Assembly: GCA_035464655.1 (NCBI GenBank)
Contig: DATHRZ010000012.1
Coordinates: 121,258-185,257 of the forward strand
From: JARFPW01 sp035464655
GTDB lineage: Bacteria > Gemmatimonadota > Gemmatimonadetes > Palauibacterales > Palauibacteraceae
Reading direction: 5' to 3'
DNA: 64,000 nucleotides
In this document: positions 34,031 to 43,356 of the stretch, in pieces
Layout of the letters: every line of letters begins with the position of its first letter
Numbering within the stretch: position 1 is the first letter of the stretch
Made by a program: the position numbers and the translations under genes
Notes under the pieces: model-generated
Databases searched by the model: none
The model's input: the letters and a program-made list of their open reading frames with translations, nothing else
What the model was told of the DNA's origin: nothing

Positions 34031-35023
34031 TCATGCCCCCTCGAACACCTCGCGTTGATGTCGCATCACGCGGCGCAGACTCAGCACCTTGGCCACCTCG
34101 GCCCCGAGGACGAACAGGATCGCCGTGTAGTAGATCGTGATGGCGAACAGGATGACCGTGGCGAGGTTCGAAAAGATCTGCGAGAAGTCGGCCACTTCCG
34201 TCAGATAGTAGCTCAAGCCGTACTTCACGAGCTCGAACCCCACGGCCGCGACGACGGCCGCTTCGGCCGCCGCCCGCCAACGGAGTCGCGTCGCGGGCAC
34301 GAACTTATAGATCAGCAGGAACATCAGGAGAATCACGAGGAAGGCGACGAGGTAACCCAGCCCTCCGAGAATCGGCCCCGCCGGCAAGGATGTGCGGGCG
34401 AGGACGCGGGACCCCATGGCCTGTAGCCCCCCCGTGATGCCGACGTTGGCGAGCAGGAGCAGGGTGGCGGCGACGACGAGTTGAACGTCGATCCACTTCC
34501 CCCGAAGGATGCCGGGGCCTTCGCGCAGGTCGAACACGGAATCGAGCACGTGGCGAAGGGCTCCGAACAGCCGGGTGGAGAACCACAGAAACAGCACCGC
34601 GCTGATCGGCGTGGCGGAACGCGAGACGTTGGCCAGATCCAGGAGCGGCAACCACACCTCGCGACGCATCTCACCGCCCACCGGCAGGTAAGCGGCTACC
34701 CAGTCGAGGGCGGCGTCGGGCGCCATCGAGAGCACCGGCGACAGGAGAGTCGATGCGGCCGCGACAAGCAGCAGCAGGAAGGGCACCGCCGCCATCAACA
34801 ATCCGAACGTCAGCCCGGAAGCGAGAAAGAAGATGTTGTCGGCCGCCGCCTGGTCGTAGACCTCGCGGAAGAATTCCGGGATACCCGTGAAACCGGCCTC
34901 GAAGCCGGGAACACGGGTGCCGGAACGTCGATTCAGGAGATCGTCTCCGACCGGATCAGCCGGCCGTTTCGTCCGCCTCGCCCTCGGCCGCCGCGGCGAC
35001 TTCTTCGGCGGTGTCCGCGACAT
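34031..35023 (-). CDS. YihY/virulence factor BrkB family membrane protein
   Basis: A 330-residue inner-membrane protein with six predicted helices of the YihY/BrkB family, once mis-called ribonuclease BN. Seen: FLASGLTFGLLMAAVPF, LFGALRHVLDSVFDL, GGLGYLVAFLVILLMFLLIYKFVP, and a C-terminal IYYTAILFVLGAEVAKV. It has a basic N-terminal tail (KKSPRRPRARRTKR). The only in-frame ATG (35023) lies within the 3' end of the ytxH-like gene, a 68-bp overlap in a different frame. No alternative ATG/GTG/TTG exists before the first helix, so the overlap appears real. Function is not established. Confidence 0.88.
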   Translation of the reverse strand: MSRTPPKKSPRRPRARRTKRPADPVGDDLLNRRSGTRVPGFEAGFTGIPEFFREVYDQAAADNIFFLASGLTFGLLMAAVPFLLLLVAAASTLLSPVLSMAPDAALDWVAAYLPVGGEMRREVWLPLLDLANVSRSATPISAVLFLWFSTRLFGALRHVLDSVFDLREGPGILRGKWIDVQLVVAATLLLLANVGITGGLQAMGSRVLARTSLPAGPILGGLGYLVAFLVILLMFLLIYKFVPATRLRWRAAAEAAVVAAVGFELVKYGLSYYLTEVADFSQIFSNLATVILFAITIYYTAILFVLGAEVAKVLSLRRVMRHQREVFEGA

Positions 35024-35456
35024 CTTCGGCCGTGTCGGCCACGTTCTCGGCGGCCCGCGCGACCTTTTCGCGGTACTCCTGCTTCGTCGCGGTCACCCGC
35101 CTGTCGAGGTCCTCCCGCGCCTTGCGGGCGGCTTCGCGACCGGCACGCACGGCCTCTTCGGCCTGGGTCCGCCGCTGCCGCAGATCTTCGCGCGCCGTGT
35201 CGATGCGGGTCGAAACCTCGTCCCGCACCCGGTCGTAGCCCTGCTCGACCTCGCGCCGCGCATCCTCGAGTCGCGCTTCGGCGTCGTCGCGCAGCCGGCG
35301 AAGCCCGTCCCGGAGGTCGGCCTGCGTCTCCTCGCCCGACTTGGGCGCGTAGAGCAACGCCACGGCCGCTCCGAGTACGGCCCCGCCGATGAACGCGCCG
35401 AGCGAGGAACCCCGGCGTTCGACGACCACGTACGGTGTCTCTTCGCTGTCAGACAT
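34956..35456 (-). CDS. YtxH-like membrane-anchored coiled-coil protein
   Basis: A 166-residue protein with a short N-terminus, one glycine-rich membrane helix (SLGAFIGGAVLGAAVALLYAPKSG, the YtxH/gas-vesicle-like pattern ending in APKSGEE), and a long charged amphipathic helix. It ends with repeats of VADTAED/VADTAEE. YtxH family proteins are stress-associated with no defined activity. Start ATG 35456; GTG 35468 is four codons upstream and cannot be excluded. A promoter (TTGAAC-17-TAGGTT) is predicted at 35521-35549. Confidence 0.85.
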   Translation of the reverse strand: MSDSEETPYVVVERRGSSLGAFIGGAVLGAAVALLYAPKSGEETQADLRDGLRRLRDDAEARLEDARREVEQGYDRVRDEVSTRIDTAREDLRQRRTQAEEAVRAGREAARKAREDLDRRVTATKQEYREKVARAAENVADTAEDVADTAEEVAAAAEGEADETAG

Positions 35457-35520
35457 GTCTTGCGTCACCGGTTCTGGGTGGAGGGTCGGGAATGATTCTC
35501 ATCGAATTCCTTCGAACCGC

Positions 35521-35549
35521 AACCTAACGGTTCCGCCGGACGGGTTCAA
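35521..35549 (-). promoter_or_regulatory. Predicted promoter of ytxH-yihY
   Basis: Minus-strand -35 TTGAAC (35544-35549) and -10 TAGGTT (35521-35526), spaced by 17 bp, predict a start near 35514 and a leader of about 58 nt. The -35 overlaps the last codons of the M28 peptidase gene. TAGGTT also serves as a presumed -10 before egtB and the helicase gene. Confidence 0.45.
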
Positions 35550-37057
35550 CGAGATTCCGGCTCCTCGACGACCCGGGTGTACGCGTCGGCGTCCCACATC
35601 GGCGGCTCGTCGTCCTCGGCGATCGCGAGTCCCGTGTAGAACACGAGCCGCCCGATCCGCGACATCTTCTCATAGTCGATCGCGTCGACCTCGTCGGAAA
35701 GCTGGTGGTAGTCCTCGTGCACGCCGTTGAAGAAGAACAGGATCGGCACGCCCTTGCGGGCGAAGTTGTAGTGGTCCGAGCGCGTGTAGAAGCTCTCTTC
35801 CGGCCACAGGTCGTCGATCACGTCGAGGCCGAGCTCCGGACGCGTGGCGGCCACCGACTCGACGAGCGCGCCGAGGGTCGATTCCTGCTTGCCGATCGCG
35901 ACGATCGTGTCGGTCCAGTTCCGACCGACCATGTCCATGTTCAGGTTGGCGACCGTCGCCTCGAGCGGAACCGTCGGATTCTCGGAGTACCAGCGTGAGC
36001 CGAGCAGGCCGCGTTCCTCACCGCTGACGGTCAGGAACACCAGCGAGCGGCGCGGCTTCGTCTCCATCGAGGCGTAGGCTTCGGCGAGTTCGATGATCGT
36101 CACCGTTCCCGACCCGTCGTCGTCGGCGCCGTTGTAGATCGAGTCGGCGCCGGGCTCGACATCCTCCGCGATGCCGAGGTGGTCCATGTGGGCCGTGAAC
36201 ACCACGTATTCGTCGGCCAGCTCGGGATCGGACCCCTCGAGGATGCCGATGGTGTTCGGCGCCGACTCGGTGGAGATCTCGGCGCTCGTGCGGAGCGACG
36301 CCGACCAGCCTGCCTCGTCGGCCTCGCCGGCCAGCAGGGCCGTCAGCGGTTCGGGGAGGCGGGAATGGACCAGGTACACGACCGGGGCCCCCGAGTCGGC
36401 CGGCTCCCCCAGGGTCGTCCGGTCGCCGTCGAGAAAGCGGCGCAGGCGATCGAGAAAGTTGTCGGGCACGTCGAGAGACAGCAGCAATCCGGCCGGCTCG
36501 CCGTCGAGCATCGCCCCGAGGCCACCACCGAACACCTGCTGCAGATTGTCGAGCGTGACCCGTACCGCCACGATCCGGCCCGACACTTCGGGCCGCTCGT
36601 CCCCGACCTCGTACACCAGGAGGTCGCCGGATCCGTCGGCCGTCACGGACTCGTACTGTGCCAGGTAGTCGGTGCCGAACTCGAGCTCCCACGACCCGGA
36701 CGGGCCTTCGATCGACACGAGATGGTCGGCCTCTTCGCCGGCCCGCATCGTGGTCAGCGGATACTCCTGCTGCCACCCGTCGCCGGCGCCCGGACGAAGG
36801 CCGAACGACTCGAATTCGGCGGCGATGTACTCGGCGGTCGCGCGTAGCCCCGGGCTCGGCGTGTCCCGTCCCCCCATGGAGTCGTGCGCCACAATCGACA
36901 ATCGCCGCTCGAGATCGTCGACCGTGATCGTCGCGGCGGCGGCCCGTGCCTCGGCATCCGACACCTGCGCCGCGAGCGACGTCGGCGCCAGCGCCGCGCC
37001 CGCCCCCGCCAGGGTCAGGGCGATCGTCCATCCACTCATCCGGCCCGTTATCCTCAT
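35546..37057 (-). CDS. Secreted M28 family zinc aminopeptidase
   Basis: The 503-residue product has a signal peptide (about 1-27, ending PTSLAAQ), a PA-like insert domain, and an M28 peptidase domain. The two-zinc ligand set is visible: FTAHMDHLG, NGADDDGSGT, the catalytic Glu pair in VSGEERGLLGS, NMDMVGRN, and the final His in YTRSDHYNFARKG. It probably degrades peptides in the periplasm or outside the cell. ATG 37057 has AAAGGCAG upstream; a longer frame exists without support. It diverges from the DUF58 gene (106 bp between starts). Confidence 0.94.
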   Translation of the reverse strand: MRITGRMSGWTIALTLAGAGAALAPTSLAAQVSDAEARAAAATITVDDLERRLSIVAHDSMGGRDTPSPGLRATAEYIAAEFESFGLRPGAGDGWQQEYPLTTMRAGEEADHLVSIEGPSGSWELEFGTDYLAQYESVTADGSGDLLVYEVGDERPEVSGRIVAVRVTLDNLQQVFGGGLGAMLDGEPAGLLLSLDVPDNFLDRLRRFLDGDRTTLGEPADSGAPVVYLVHSRLPEPLTALLAGEADEAGWSASLRTSAEISTESAPNTIGILEGSDPELADEYVVFTAHMDHLGIAEDVEPGADSIYNGADDDGSGTVTIIELAEAYASMETKPRRSLVFLTVSGEERGLLGSRWYSENPTVPLEATVANLNMDMVGRNWTDTIVAIGKQESTLGALVESVAATRPELGLDVIDDLWPEESFYTRSDHYNFARKGVPILFFFNGVHEDYHQLSDEVDAIDYEKMSRIGRLVFYTGLAIAEDDEPPMWDADAYTRVVEEPESR

Positions 37058-37151
37058 CTCGCTGCCTTTCGATTCGATTGTACGATCAGGAACATCACGG
37101 GGGTCACCGAGTGTACGGTGAGCCCCGGTCTCGAAACTCCAGCTCGGAACG

Positions 37152-37157
37152 TATGCT
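37152..37157 (+). promoter_or_regulatory. Leaderless-type -10 box of the 13-gene operon
   Basis: TATGCT ends 6 nt before ATG 37164, and no ribosome-binding site is present. The -35 region is weak (CTCGAA). If correct, the long operon begins with a leaderless cistron. Confidence 0.4.
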
Positions 37158-37163
37158 GTACGA

Positions 37164-38111
37164 ATGAACACGCGAAGCGGTCAAGGAGCTGCGGTGAGCG
37201 GAGAGGCGGCGGCGCGCCGGCCCGACCTCATGGCCCCGCTCCACGTCTCGGCGCTCGGGCGCCTCGAGTTCGTCGCCCGCTCGATCGTCGACGGCTTCCT
37301 CATCGGACTCCACCGTTCGCCGCATCGCGGCTTCTCGGTCGAGTTCGCCGAGAACCGCCCGTACTACCCCGGCGACGACATTCGGTTCGTCGACTGGAAG
37401 ATGTACGGCCGCTCCGACCGCTACTACATCAAGCAGTTCGAGGAAGAGACCAACCTGCGCGGCTACCTGCTGATCGACACGAGCGAGTCGATGGCCTGGG
37501 TTTCGGACGGCGAGCGCTACGTGACCAAGCTCGCCTACGCCCGCCTCCTCGCCGCCTCTCTGTCGCTCCTGCTGCTTCGACAGGGGGACGCGGTGGGGTT
37601 GCTCGCCTTCGACGAAACGATTCGCGCCCACGTGGAAGCTCGCGGCGTACTGCGACACGTGAACCGGCTCGTACGCGAACTCGAAGGCCTGGAGGGGGGT
37701 GGAGCGACGGGGGCGGAACGGGCGCTCGGCGACGTGGCCGTGCGGCTGCGCCGACGCGGGCTCGTCGTCCTCCTTTCGGACCTGCTCGTGGCGCGCGAGG
37801 CGACGCAGGACGCCCTGCACTACCTCCGTCACCGGGGACACGAGGTGCTCGTCTTCCACCTGATGGATCCGGCGGAACGTGAACTTCCGACGGCCGGCGA
37901 CGCCGTGTTCTTCGACCCCGAAACCGACGAGGAGCTTCGAACCAGCAGTTCCGCCCTGCGCGGCGAGTACGCGCGGGCCGTCGAGGAGGCCGTCGGCGAC
38001 TGGCGCCGGGTGTGCCGCGGGATGGGCGCCGACTACGAGCTGGTCACTACGGACACGCCCGTCGGGCACGTTCTAAGGCGCTACCTCGAGAAGCGCGCCC
38101 GCCTCGGATGA
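37164..38111 (+). CDS. DUF58 domain protein
   Basis: A 315-residue cytosolic protein with the DUF58/VWA-like motif YYPGDDIRFVDWKMYGRSDRYYIKQF and the metal-site-like DTSESMA. DUF58 proteins usually sit with a MoxR ATPase and Bat proteins in MoxR-DUF58-BatA clusters implicated in chaperone-like assembly or envelope stress. Here it is coupled by ATGA to a BatA-like gene, but no moxR gene is present. It is the first gene of the long plus-strand run and lacks a ribosome-binding site. Confidence 0.9.
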   Translation: MNTRSGQGAAVSGEAAARRPDLMAPLHVSALGRLEFVARSIVDGFLIGLHRSPHRGFSVEFAENRPYYPGDDIRFVDWKMYGRSDRYYIKQFEEETNLRGYLLIDTSESMAWVSDGERYVTKLAYARLLAASLSLLLLRQGDAVGLLAFDETIRAHVEARGVLRHVNRLVRELEGLEGGGATGAERALGDVAVRLRRRGLVVLLSDLLVAREATQDALHYLRHRGHEVLVFHLMDPAERELPTAGDAVFFDPETDEELRTSSSALRGEYARAVEEAVGDWRRVCRGMGADYELVTTDTPVGHVLRRYLEKRARLG

Positions 38112-40045
38112 GTTTCCTGCAGCCCCTGGGGCTCCTCCTCGCCGGACTGGCGGCCGTGCCGGTCTTGCTGCACTTGTTGCGACGCCAGTCCGTACAGCGC
38201 ATCGCGTTTCCGGCGCTGCGGTACCTGCGCGACGCCGAGCAGCGCACGTCCAGGTCGCTGCGCCTGCGCGACCTTCTCCTGCTCGCAGCGCGCGTCGGGC
38301 TTCTCGTGCTGCTCGCCGTCGCGGCCGCCCGCCCCCTGGCCGGCCGTGGCGACGCCGACGACCATGCGCCGACCGACGTGATCTTGCTCATCGACAACTC
38401 GGCCAGCATGGGCCGCGTCCTCGACGGCCGCACGCTGCTCGACCTGCAGCTCGACGCCGCGCGCGAAGCGCTCGGACACGCGACGCCCGCCGACAGGTTC
38501 TGGGTGATCCCGTCCGCGAGTCCGCCCCTGGCCTCGGGCGTGCGCGCGGAGACGGCCGCCGGGGCGCTCGATTCCCTGTCGATCACGGGCGCCGGCGCCG
38601 ACCTCGTCGGCCGGATCGAGGAGGCCACGGCCGCCGTTCCGGTGGAAGAGGGACGGGTGCGCGAGGTACAGCTCTACACCGATCGACAGGCGTCCGGCCT
38701 GGGCGGACGGCCGCTCGACCTGTCGGCATGGGGGCGCGTCGCGGTGTCCGTCCCGGACGACGATCCACCCCGCAACCTGTTCGTGGCCGACCTGCGCCTC
38801 GAGCCGGACGGGCCCGTCGTTCCCGGCGACCCCCCGGCGGCGGCCGTCCGAATGGCGAGCGACGCCGGGGAGGCGGATGCCGGAGCCGACACGGTCGAAG
38901 TACGCGTCCTCGTCGACGGGCGCACGGTCGCCGTCGCCCGGACCGTCGCCGGCAGCGACGTGCTCGTCTCGCTACCCGACCTCGAGCCCGGCGCGCACCA
39001 CGTCCGCGCCGAGGGGCCGCCGTCGGGTCTTCGGGCAGACGACGTGCGCCAGGTCGGGATCGTGGTCGAGCCGTCGCCGGCCGTGCGATTCCTGGGCGAG
39101 CCGGGCGGCTTTCTGGGCACCGCGCTCACTACGCTCGCGGCCGAAGGACGGATCCGCGAGGCGGACGCCGCCGCCGTGTACGTCGTCGAGGGCGCGGCGG
39201 AACGGGCCCCGGCGGGCGGACGGGCCGTCGTGCTCGTTCCGCCGGCGGAGTTGACCCGCCTGCCGGCCTTTCAGCAGCGTCTCGACGCCGCGGGCGTTCC
39301 CTGGCGGCTCGCCGGCCGCTCCGGCACCGGTGACCTGCGCTTCGCCGAGGACGGAGGCGTCTCCGGCCTCGCCGAGATTCGGGTCGCGCTCGCGCACGGA
39401 CTCCAGCGGATGGCGGCTCCGGCTACCGAAGACGATTCGGTCCTGCTGCGCACCAGCGACGGCGCGCCGTGGCTCGTGCGGGGCCGGGCCGGCGAGCGAA
39501 TCTACCTGCTCCTCGCGTCGCCGCTCCATCCGGATGCCACCGATCTGCCGGTAAGCGCCGCCATGGTACCGTTCGTCGAGCGCCTGCTGGCCTACTGGAG
39601 CCGCCCGGCCGGTGTCGTCGCACGTTCGATCGAGGCGGGCGAGACGATCGTCCTCCCGACGCGCATCGAACGGCTGCGAGGGCCCGACGGAGAAGTCGTG
39701 CCGGCCGAAGGTGGTGCCCCGTGGACGCCCCTGGTCGCGGGTCCGTGGGTGTTCGAGCTTCCGGGGGAGACGGGGCCGGTCGAGCGACCCGTCGGCGTGA
39801 ACATCCCGGCCGCCGAGTCGGACCTGCGTGCAGCTTCGACCGACGACGTCCGCGACGCCTTCGCGGGCTCGGAGCTCCGGCTGGCGAGCACGCCACAGGC
39901 ATGGTCCGACGCAGTGTTCGGAGCGAGGCGGCCGGCCGAGGCCACCTTGCCGGTGGTCGGGGCGATCGTGCTACTGGCCCTTCTCGAGCTCGTCCTCGCG
40001 GCGCCGGGGCGGCGGCGCCCGGAAGACCCCGCCGACGCCACGTGA
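38108..40045 (+). CDS. BatA-like membrane protein with VWA domain
   Basis: The 645-residue product begins with the BatA N-terminal hairpin (FLQPLGLLLAGLAAVPVLLHLLRR, then SLRLRDLLLLAARVGLLVLLAVAAARPL). A von Willebrand A domain follows, with the metal-site motif DNSAS at 96-100. A long beta-rich periplasmic-type region comes next, and a final membrane helix (VVGAIVLLALLELVLA) ends the protein. The Asp-x-Ser-x-Ser motif is intact but the later Thr/Asp of MIDAS is not obvious. Coupled to the DUF58 gene (ATGA) and to mfd (GTGA). Probable partner of the DUF58 protein at the inner membrane. Confidence 0.88.
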   Translation: MSFLQPLGLLLAGLAAVPVLLHLLRRQSVQRIAFPALRYLRDAEQRTSRSLRLRDLLLLAARVGLLVLLAVAAARPLAGRGDADDHAPTDVILLIDNSASMGRVLDGRTLLDLQLDAAREALGHATPADRFWVIPSASPPLASGVRAETAAGALDSLSITGAGADLVGRIEEATAAVPVEEGRVREVQLYTDRQASGLGGRPLDLSAWGRVAVSVPDDDPPRNLFVADLRLEPDGPVVPGDPPAAAVRMASDAGEADAGADTVEVRVLVDGRTVAVARTVAGSDVLVSLPDLEPGAHHVRAEGPPSGLRADDVRQVGIVVEPSPAVRFLGEPGGFLGTALTTLAAEGRIREADAAAVYVVEGAAERAPAGGRAVVLVPPAELTRLPAFQQRLDAAGVPWRLAGRSGTGDLRFAEDGGVSGLAEIRVALAHGLQRMAAPATEDDSVLLRTSDGAPWLVRGRAGERIYLLLASPLHPDATDLPVSAAMVPFVERLLAYWSRPAGVVARSIEAGETIVLPTRIERLRGPDGEVVPAEGGAPWTPLVAGPWVFELPGETGPVERPVGVNIPAAESDLRAASTDDVRDAFAGSELRLASTPQAWSDAVFGARRPAEATLPVVGAIVLLALLELVLAAPGRRRPEDPADAT

Positions 40046-43000
40046 TTGTCGACAGCTTCCGGGCGCGCCTGCACCGGATCGGAATCGGACGGCTGCTCCC
40101 CGCCCCGGGAAGCGCGGCCTCCGTCGTCGCCCTCCCGGGCGCCGGAACCGCCTTGCTCGCCGCCGCCCTGCGCGACGCCGGCGACCGCGCCGTCGCGCTC
40201 GTGCTGCCCGACCCGGACCGGGCCGAGGCCGTGTTCTCCGACCTCGAGGCACTCGGGAGCGCCGGTCGCAGCCGCTATCTGCCCCAGCGCGAGACGCTTC
40301 CGTTCGAAGACGCCGACCCGCACGTCGAGATCTCCAGCCGACGGGCCGACGCTTTCGCCTCTCTGCTGTCGGGCAAGGCCGACCTGATCGTGACGACGGC
40401 CCGGGGGCTGGTCGAACGCTCTCCCGTGACCCGGGGCCGCGGCTTCGGTGTCACTCTGCGTGCCGGCGAGCCCCTGCGCCGCGAGCAGCTCGGCGACCGG
40501 CTCGAGGAGATGGGGTTCGAGCGCGCCTCCTCGGTGCAGGAGCTCGGCGACTTCGTCGTGCGCGGCGGCATCGTGGACGTTTTCCCGTTCGGCCACGACG
40601 ACCCCCTGAGGATCGAATTCTGGGACGAGCGGATCGCGTCGCTGCGGCACTTCGACCTGCTCACCCAGCGCTCCATCGACACGCTGGAGCACGCCGAGAT
40701 CCTCCCCATTCGCCTCGACGAGAGCGTCGACCGGGAGAGCGCGCCGGCCGAGCGCCGCAGCCTGCTCGAGCTCCTCCCCGACACCACCCTGGTGATCGGC
40801 GCCGGCGCGGATCTCGACGCCGCCGCTCGCCGGCTGTGGGCGGAAGTCGACGAAGCATGGGGACCGCGGCCCGAAGACGGCTCCGCCGCCGAGCTCGTGC
40901 TGCCGCCCGACGAGGCGGCCCGGCGACGCGAGGCGCTCGGACGCCTGTTTACGGTCGATCGCGAGGCCGGCGCGGCGGACGGCGCCATCGATCTCGGCCT
41001 GACGCCGCATCCGACGATCGACCGCGACATGGCCCGCCTCGAGGTCGTGCTGCGCGAGGCGCTGGCGCGCGGCGACCGGGTCACGATCCGCTGCGACAAT
41101 GCCGGCCAGGTCGAACGGCTGGAGGAGATCCTCGACGACCTGGCGGGGCGCCGATTCGCGGGTCGGGTCGAACTGGCCATCGGCGCCGTCAGTGGGGGCT
41201 TCCGCATCCCCGACCCGGACCCGGTTCTCGTGTTGACGGACCACGAGATCTTCCGGCGTTCCCATCGTGTTCGGCGCACGCAGCGTCTGCACGGAGTCGC
41301 CTCGCTCGAGTCGGTCGCGTCGCTGAAGCCCGGCGACTACGTCGTGCACCTCGACCACGGAATCGGCCGCTACGCCGGGCTCGAGCGGGTGACGGTGGGC
41401 GAGGAGACCGTCGAGACGCTGACCATCGAGTACGCGGACGGCGAGATCCTCCGCGTCCCGCAGTATCGTCTGGACCTCATCGAGCCGTGGTCGGGCGCCG
41501 CGCCGGGCGAGGCCGACGGGCCGGCGCCCAACGTCCACAAGCTGGGCGGCAAGAAGTGGAAGGCGCTCAGGGCGAAGACGGAAGCCTCGATCCGGGCGAT
41601 GGCCACGGAACTGCTCGACCTGTACGCCCACCGCCAGGTGCGCGAGGGCCACGCGTTCAGCGGCGACACGCGGTGGCAGCGCGAGATGGAGTCGGCCTTC
41701 CTGTACGAAGACACGCCCGACCAGCGGGCGGCGTGGGAACAGGTGAAGGCCGACATGGAGTCGCCCCGCATCATGGACCGCCTGGTGTGCGGTGACGTCG
41801 GTTACGGCAAGACGGAAGTCGCAATGCGCGCCGCCTTCAAGGCCGTACAGGACGGCAAGCAGGTCGCCGTGCTCGCCCCGACCACGATTCTCGTCGAGCA
41901 GCACCAGCGCTCGTTCCGCGAGCGACTGGCCGGGTTTCCCGTGCGCATCGAATCGCTTTCCCGACTGCGCAGCGGCGCCGAGATCGCCGAGACGATCGAG
42001 GGCCTGGCCGACGGCAAGGTCGACATCGTCATCGGCACGCACCGGCTGCTGTCGGGGGACATCGGGTTCAGCGACCTCGGGCTGCTGATCATCGACGAGG
42101 AGCAGCGGTTCGGCGTGCGGCACAAGGAGCGCCTCAAGGAGCTGCGCCGCTCGGTCGACGTTCTCACGCTGACGGCCACGCCGATCCCGCGCACCCTGCA
42201 GCTAGCGCTCGGCGGGATGCGCGACATGTCGCGGATCGAGACCGCGCCGCGCGACCGAATGCCGGTGATCACCCACGTGCTGCACTGGAACGACTCGATC
42301 ATCCGCGACGCGATGCGGCGCGAGTTCGACCGCGGGGGAACCGTATTCTTCGTCCATGACCGGATCGAGACGATGGACGCCCTGGTCGGCCGGATCCGGC
42401 CGCTGGTTCCCGAAGCGCGCATCGGCATCGCCCACGGAAGCCTGTCCGAGTCGCGTCTCGAGAAGGTGATGGCCGAGCTGCTCGACGGCACCCTCGACGT
42501 GCTGGTTTCGACCTCGATCATCGAGAACGGGCTCGACGTTCCCACGGCCAACACGATGATCGTGCACCGGGCCGATCGGTTCGGCCTCGCCCAGCTCTAC
42601 CAGCTACGCGGGCGGGTCGGACGGTCGCACCACCGGGCCTACTGCTATTTGCTGCTGCCGCCGCAGCCGACCCCGGAGGCGGTACAGCGTCTTCGCATCC
42701 TCGAGCACCATTCGGAGCTCGGCTCCGGTTATCGGGTCGCGATGAAGGATCTGCAAATGCGGGGCGCCGGCAATCTGCTGGGCCCCGAGCAGACCGGGTT
42801 CGCCCAGGCCGTCGGATTCGACACCTACCAGCGACTGCTCACCCGATCGGTCGAGCGGCTGCAGGGCGCCGACGAGGAAGAGCTGCGAACCGACGTCCAG
42901 GTGTCGATCGACGGCGAGGCGTTTCTGCCCGACGACTACATTGCCGGCGAGCAGCAGAAAATGAACCTGTACCGCCGGCTGTCGCGCGTCGAGACCGTCG

Positions 43001-43356
43001 ACGAGCTGGACGATCTCGAGGCCGAGTTGCGCGACCGCTTCGGGCCGCTGCCCGCTCCGGCCGCACGATTGCTGACGGCCGCCCGACTCGAGCATCTGGC
43101 CTCCGGGCTGCACATCGAATGGCTGCGGATTTCCGATTCGACGGCGCGCCTCAACTTCGCGGCCCACGCGTCGCCGCGGTTGCGGCGTCTTTCGGACGCC
43201 TTCGCCGATCGCCAGGTTGCGGTTGAGGTTCGACGCACCCATCCGTTATCCTTGTCGCTTTCTCGGGCCGGGGTGGAGCCGTTGCTTCCGACCCTGGTCG
43301 AGGCGCTCGAGCGGCTCTCCGACGCGCCCGTTTCCAACGAAACCAGGTTGACATGA
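40042..43356 (+). CDS. mfd: Transcription-repair coupling factor Mfd
   Basis: Displaces RNA polymerase stalled at DNA lesions and recruits UvrA. The 1104-residue protein has a UvrB-homology module (QRETLPFEDADPH; FVVRGGIVDVFP), the RNA polymerase-interaction domain (LKPGDYVVHLDHGIGRYAGL), and a RecG-like translocase. That translocase has Walker A CGDVGYGKTE at about 583-592, the DEEQRFGV box at about 686, and TATPIPRTLQ. The TRCF C-terminal domain follows. The start is GTG 40042, overlapping the upstream stop as GTGA; longer in-frame sequence is shadow of the BatA gene. Embedding in an envelope operon is unusual. Confidence 0.97.
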   Translation: MIVDSFRARLHRIGIGRLLPAPGSAASVVALPGAGTALLAAALRDAGDRAVALVLPDPDRAEAVFSDLEALGSAGRSRYLPQRETLPFEDADPHVEISSRRADAFASLLSGKADLIVTTARGLVERSPVTRGRGFGVTLRAGEPLRREQLGDRLEEMGFERASSVQELGDFVVRGGIVDVFPFGHDDPLRIEFWDERIASLRHFDLLTQRSIDTLEHAEILPIRLDESVDRESAPAERRSLLELLPDTTLVIGAGADLDAAARRLWAEVDEAWGPRPEDGSAAELVLPPDEAARRREALGRLFTVDREAGAADGAIDLGLTPHPTIDRDMARLEVVLREALARGDRVTIRCDNAGQVERLEEILDDLAGRRFAGRVELAIGAVSGGFRIPDPDPVLVLTDHEIFRRSHRVRRTQRLHGVASLESVASLKPGDYVVHLDHGIGRYAGLERVTVGEETVETLTIEYADGEILRVPQYRLDLIEPWSGAAPGEADGPAPNVHKLGGKKWKALRAKTEASIRAMATELLDLYAHRQVREGHAFSGDTRWQREMESAFLYEDTPDQRAAWEQVKADMESPRIMDRLVCGDVGYGKTEVAMRAAFKAVQDGKQVAVLAPTTILVEQHQRSFRERLAGFPVRIESLSRLRSGAEIAETIEGLADGKVDIVIGTHRLLSGDIGFSDLGLLIIDEEQRFGVRHKERLKELRRSVDVLTLTATPIPRTLQLALGGMRDMSRIETAPRDRMPVITHVLHWNDSIIRDAMRREFDRGGTVFFVHDRIETMDALVGRIRPLVPEARIGIAHGSLSESRLEKVMAELLDGTLDVLVSTSIIENGLDVPTANTMIVHRADRFGLAQLYQLRGRVGRSHHRAYCYLLLPPQPTPEAVQRLRILEHHSELGSGYRVAMKDLQMRGAGNLLGPEQTGFAQAVGFDTYQRLLTRSVERLQGADEEELRTDVQVSIDGEAFLPDDYIAGEQQKMNLYRRLSRVETVDELDDLEAELRDRFGPLPAPAARLLTAARLEHLASGLHIEWLRISDSTARLNFAAHASPRLRRLSDAFADRQVAVEVRRTHPLSLSLSRAGVEPLLPTLVEALERLSDAPVSNETRLT

